Below are positions 62,844-64,000 of a DNA stretch of 64,000 nucleotides, in pieces (the stretch's first letter is position 1; the number at the start of each line of letters is the position of its first letter). The stretch spans positions 1-64,000 of the forward strand of contig JACKNY010000001.1 in assembly GCA_024234615.1 (NCBI GenBank), read 5' to 3'. The notes below the pieces were generated by a model. That model did no database searches and was not told the DNA's origin. It saw nothing but the letters and a program-made list of their open reading frames with translations. Source of the stretch: Pseudomonadales bacterium (GTDB taxonomy: Bacteria > Pseudomonadota > Gammaproteobacteria > Pseudomonadales > IMCC2047). The position numbers were made by a program, and so were the translations under genes.

Positions 62844-64000
62844 ATGAAAGTTAAGCTAATTCCATTGGCGCTTGTCACTGCACTCGCGGCTCAGGCACAG
62901 GCTGGTACAGTTACCAGCGATGGCGCGGATATCATTATTAAAACCAAAGGTGGCTTTGAGGCAAAAACGGCAGATGGTGACTATGAATTCAAAATTGGTG
63001 GCCGTATTCAGCTCGACTACAACAGCTATGACGGCGTCATTAATAAAGAAGAAGGTGAAACCGGTAGCGACCTGTTTCTCCGTCGTGGCCGTATCGAAAT
63101 GAAGGGAAAAGTTAAAGATTGGGCCTATGAAGCGTCCTATAACCTGACCGATAGTGGCTCCATTGATCAATTAAATACCACCTATTTGGGTTGGGGCAAG
63201 ACCGCTCTGTTGACCTTTGGCCAACAGAAGGAAAATATAGGGCTGGAAGATACCGGCAGTTCGAAATGGACCACTGCGATGGAACGTTCTTTACCTGCCA
63301 GCGCCTTTGATACGGGCAATACCGTGGGGGTGAAATTTCACGGCGCTACCGACTTCATTACCTACAACCTAGGTGTATTCAAATCAGCTATCGATGCCGA
63401 TGATAACTCACTGGACACAGCAGTAACCGGCCGTTTCGTTATTCGTCCGATGAATACTGATGATACCTTATTACACTTCGGCGTCGGCTACAGCATGCGC
63501 GATGGCGAGTTTGACGAAATCGGCGCACGTCTAGGTGTGCGCGGTGGTGAGGACAAAACTGCTAATAAGGTCAAAACTGAATACAATTCAGGCTTGATGG
63601 GCGATGAGATGGAATTTTGGAACTTTGAAGCTGCTGCTAACCTGGGTTCCGTACATCTGATGGCGGAATACTTTGATGGTGAAGTCAGCGGGGCGTCTGC
63701 TCTGCCTGATCTGGCGGCAGATGGTTATTACTTACAGGCTGGCTGGATTGTGACTGGCGAAAAGCGCAAATATAAAAATGAAATTGCAGCTTTCGATTCC
63801 GTAAAACCCAATGGTGCCAATGGCGCTTGGGAAATTTTTGCACGCTATGATTCTTTAGATGTGACGGGCAGCGATGCCAGCCCGCTGGTGGACTTAACTG
63901 GTGAAGAAGCGGAAACCATCACCTTAGGCGTAAACTGGTACGTGAGCTCTGCCGTGAAGATCGCGCTTAATTATGTGCATGCCGAAACCGATGTTGCGAT
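62844..64000 (+). CDS. Phosphate-selective porin, OprP/OprO family (partial)
   Basis: The first 385 codons are present and the gene runs off the right edge. A signal peptide (LIPLALVTALAAQAQAG) precedes strands typical of OprP-like porins: YEFKIGGRIQLDYNSYDG, FLRRGRIEMKGKVKDWAYEA, TFGQQKENIGLEDTGSSK and FDTGNTVGVKFHG. The family forms anion (phosphate or polyphosphate) channels in the outer membrane. GAGGAA lies before the ATG. The Pho box upstream fits this role. Confidence 0.9.
   Translation, partial: MKVKLIPLALVTALAAQAQAGTVTSDGADIIIKTKGGFEAKTADGDYEFKIGGRIQLDYNSYDGVINKEEGETGSDLFLRRGRIEMKGKVKDWAYEASYNLTDSGSIDQLNTTYLGWGKTALLTFGQQKENIGLEDTGSSKWTTAMERSLPASAFDTGNTVGVKFHGATDFITYNLGVFKSAIDADDNSLDTAVTGRFVIRPMNTDDTLLHFGVGYSMRDGEFDEIGARLGVRGGEDKTANKVKTEYNSGLMGDEMEFWNFEAAANLGSVHLMAEYFDGEVSGASALPDLAADGYYLQAGWIVTGEKRKYKNEIAAFDSVKPNGANGAWEIFARYDSLDVTGSDASPLVDLTGEEAETITLGVNWYVSSAVKIALNYVHAETDVA

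Overview
The window looks like a chromosomal segment of a free-living, probably aquatic gammaproteobacterium. The host-type genes (rlmKL, pstSCAB-phoU with very long PstC and PstA, an OprP-type porin, a FecIR/TonB-receptor set, a 'thermostable hemolysin' cluster) are typical of marine Gammaproteobacteria; Cellvibrionales-like is a guess, not shown. No rRNA, tRNA or CRISPR array was seen.

Region 1 (1-10.4 kb) is the right end of an integrative and conjugative element of the PFGI-1/SPI-7 type. The leftward block holds a ParM/StbA ATPase cut by the window edge, a small StbB/ParR-like protein, a TIGR03761 protein, an STY4528-type replication protein, a DUF2857 protein, ParB and a Cro/YdaS-like regulator. 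The divergent rightward block holds a LexA/CI-like repressor, AlpA, an excisionase-like protein and a tyrosine integrase. A hipBA module with two matching operators follows. Around 10.7-10.9 kb lies a frameshifted IS6-type transposase relic, and after it base composition shifts to the more AT-rich host style.

Region 2 (11-26.8 kb) holds an RND efflux pair, an exported aldo/keto reductase, a nucleotide-transporter-like protein on the other strand, and an uptake/catabolic locus: FecR and ECF sigma factor divergent from an STN-domain TonB receptor, then RidA, a ThDP enzyme and a spinster-type MFS carrier. A bidirectional terminator ends it.

Region 3 (26.9-32.4 kb) is a copper and nitrogen-oxide block on the minus strand: sodB; then nirK, a di-haem cytochrome c, a mono-haem cytochrome c, a two-domain multicopper oxidase and a Met-rich outer-membrane protein as one operon; then nsrR. 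Two NsrR-type palindromes sit between nsrR and nirK. The content matches the ncgABC-nirK locus of Nitrosomonas in a different order.

Region 4 (32.4-38.3 kb) has rlmKL and a three-gene cell-wall set (MltB-type transglycosylase, Bax-type glucosaminidase, polysaccharide deacetylase).

Region 5 (38.7-47.0 kb) is the most interesting part: ten tightly packed genes on one strand. They are a thermostable-hemolysin-family protein, an acyl-adenylating enzyme, a haem-oxygenase-fold di-iron protein with all expected ligands, an SDR, a periplasmic TPR protein, a response regulator and histidine kinase, a cupredoxin-fold protein without type-1 copper ligands, an FTR1-type iron permease and a beta-barrel protein. 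A PmrA/QseB-like direct repeat lies upstream. It reads as a metabolite-synthesis module with its own sensor and iron supply.

Region 6 (47-64 kb) holds a DegQ-type protease, two Hsp20 chaperones with a possible heat-shock promoter, a GldA/GldFG-like ABC system, relics of an EAL-domain gene and another gene, and the phosphate regulon: phoU-pstB-pstA-pstC-pstS, a glycosyltransferase relic and the start of an OprP-type porin. Eighteen-base Pho boxes lie in front of pstS and the porin.
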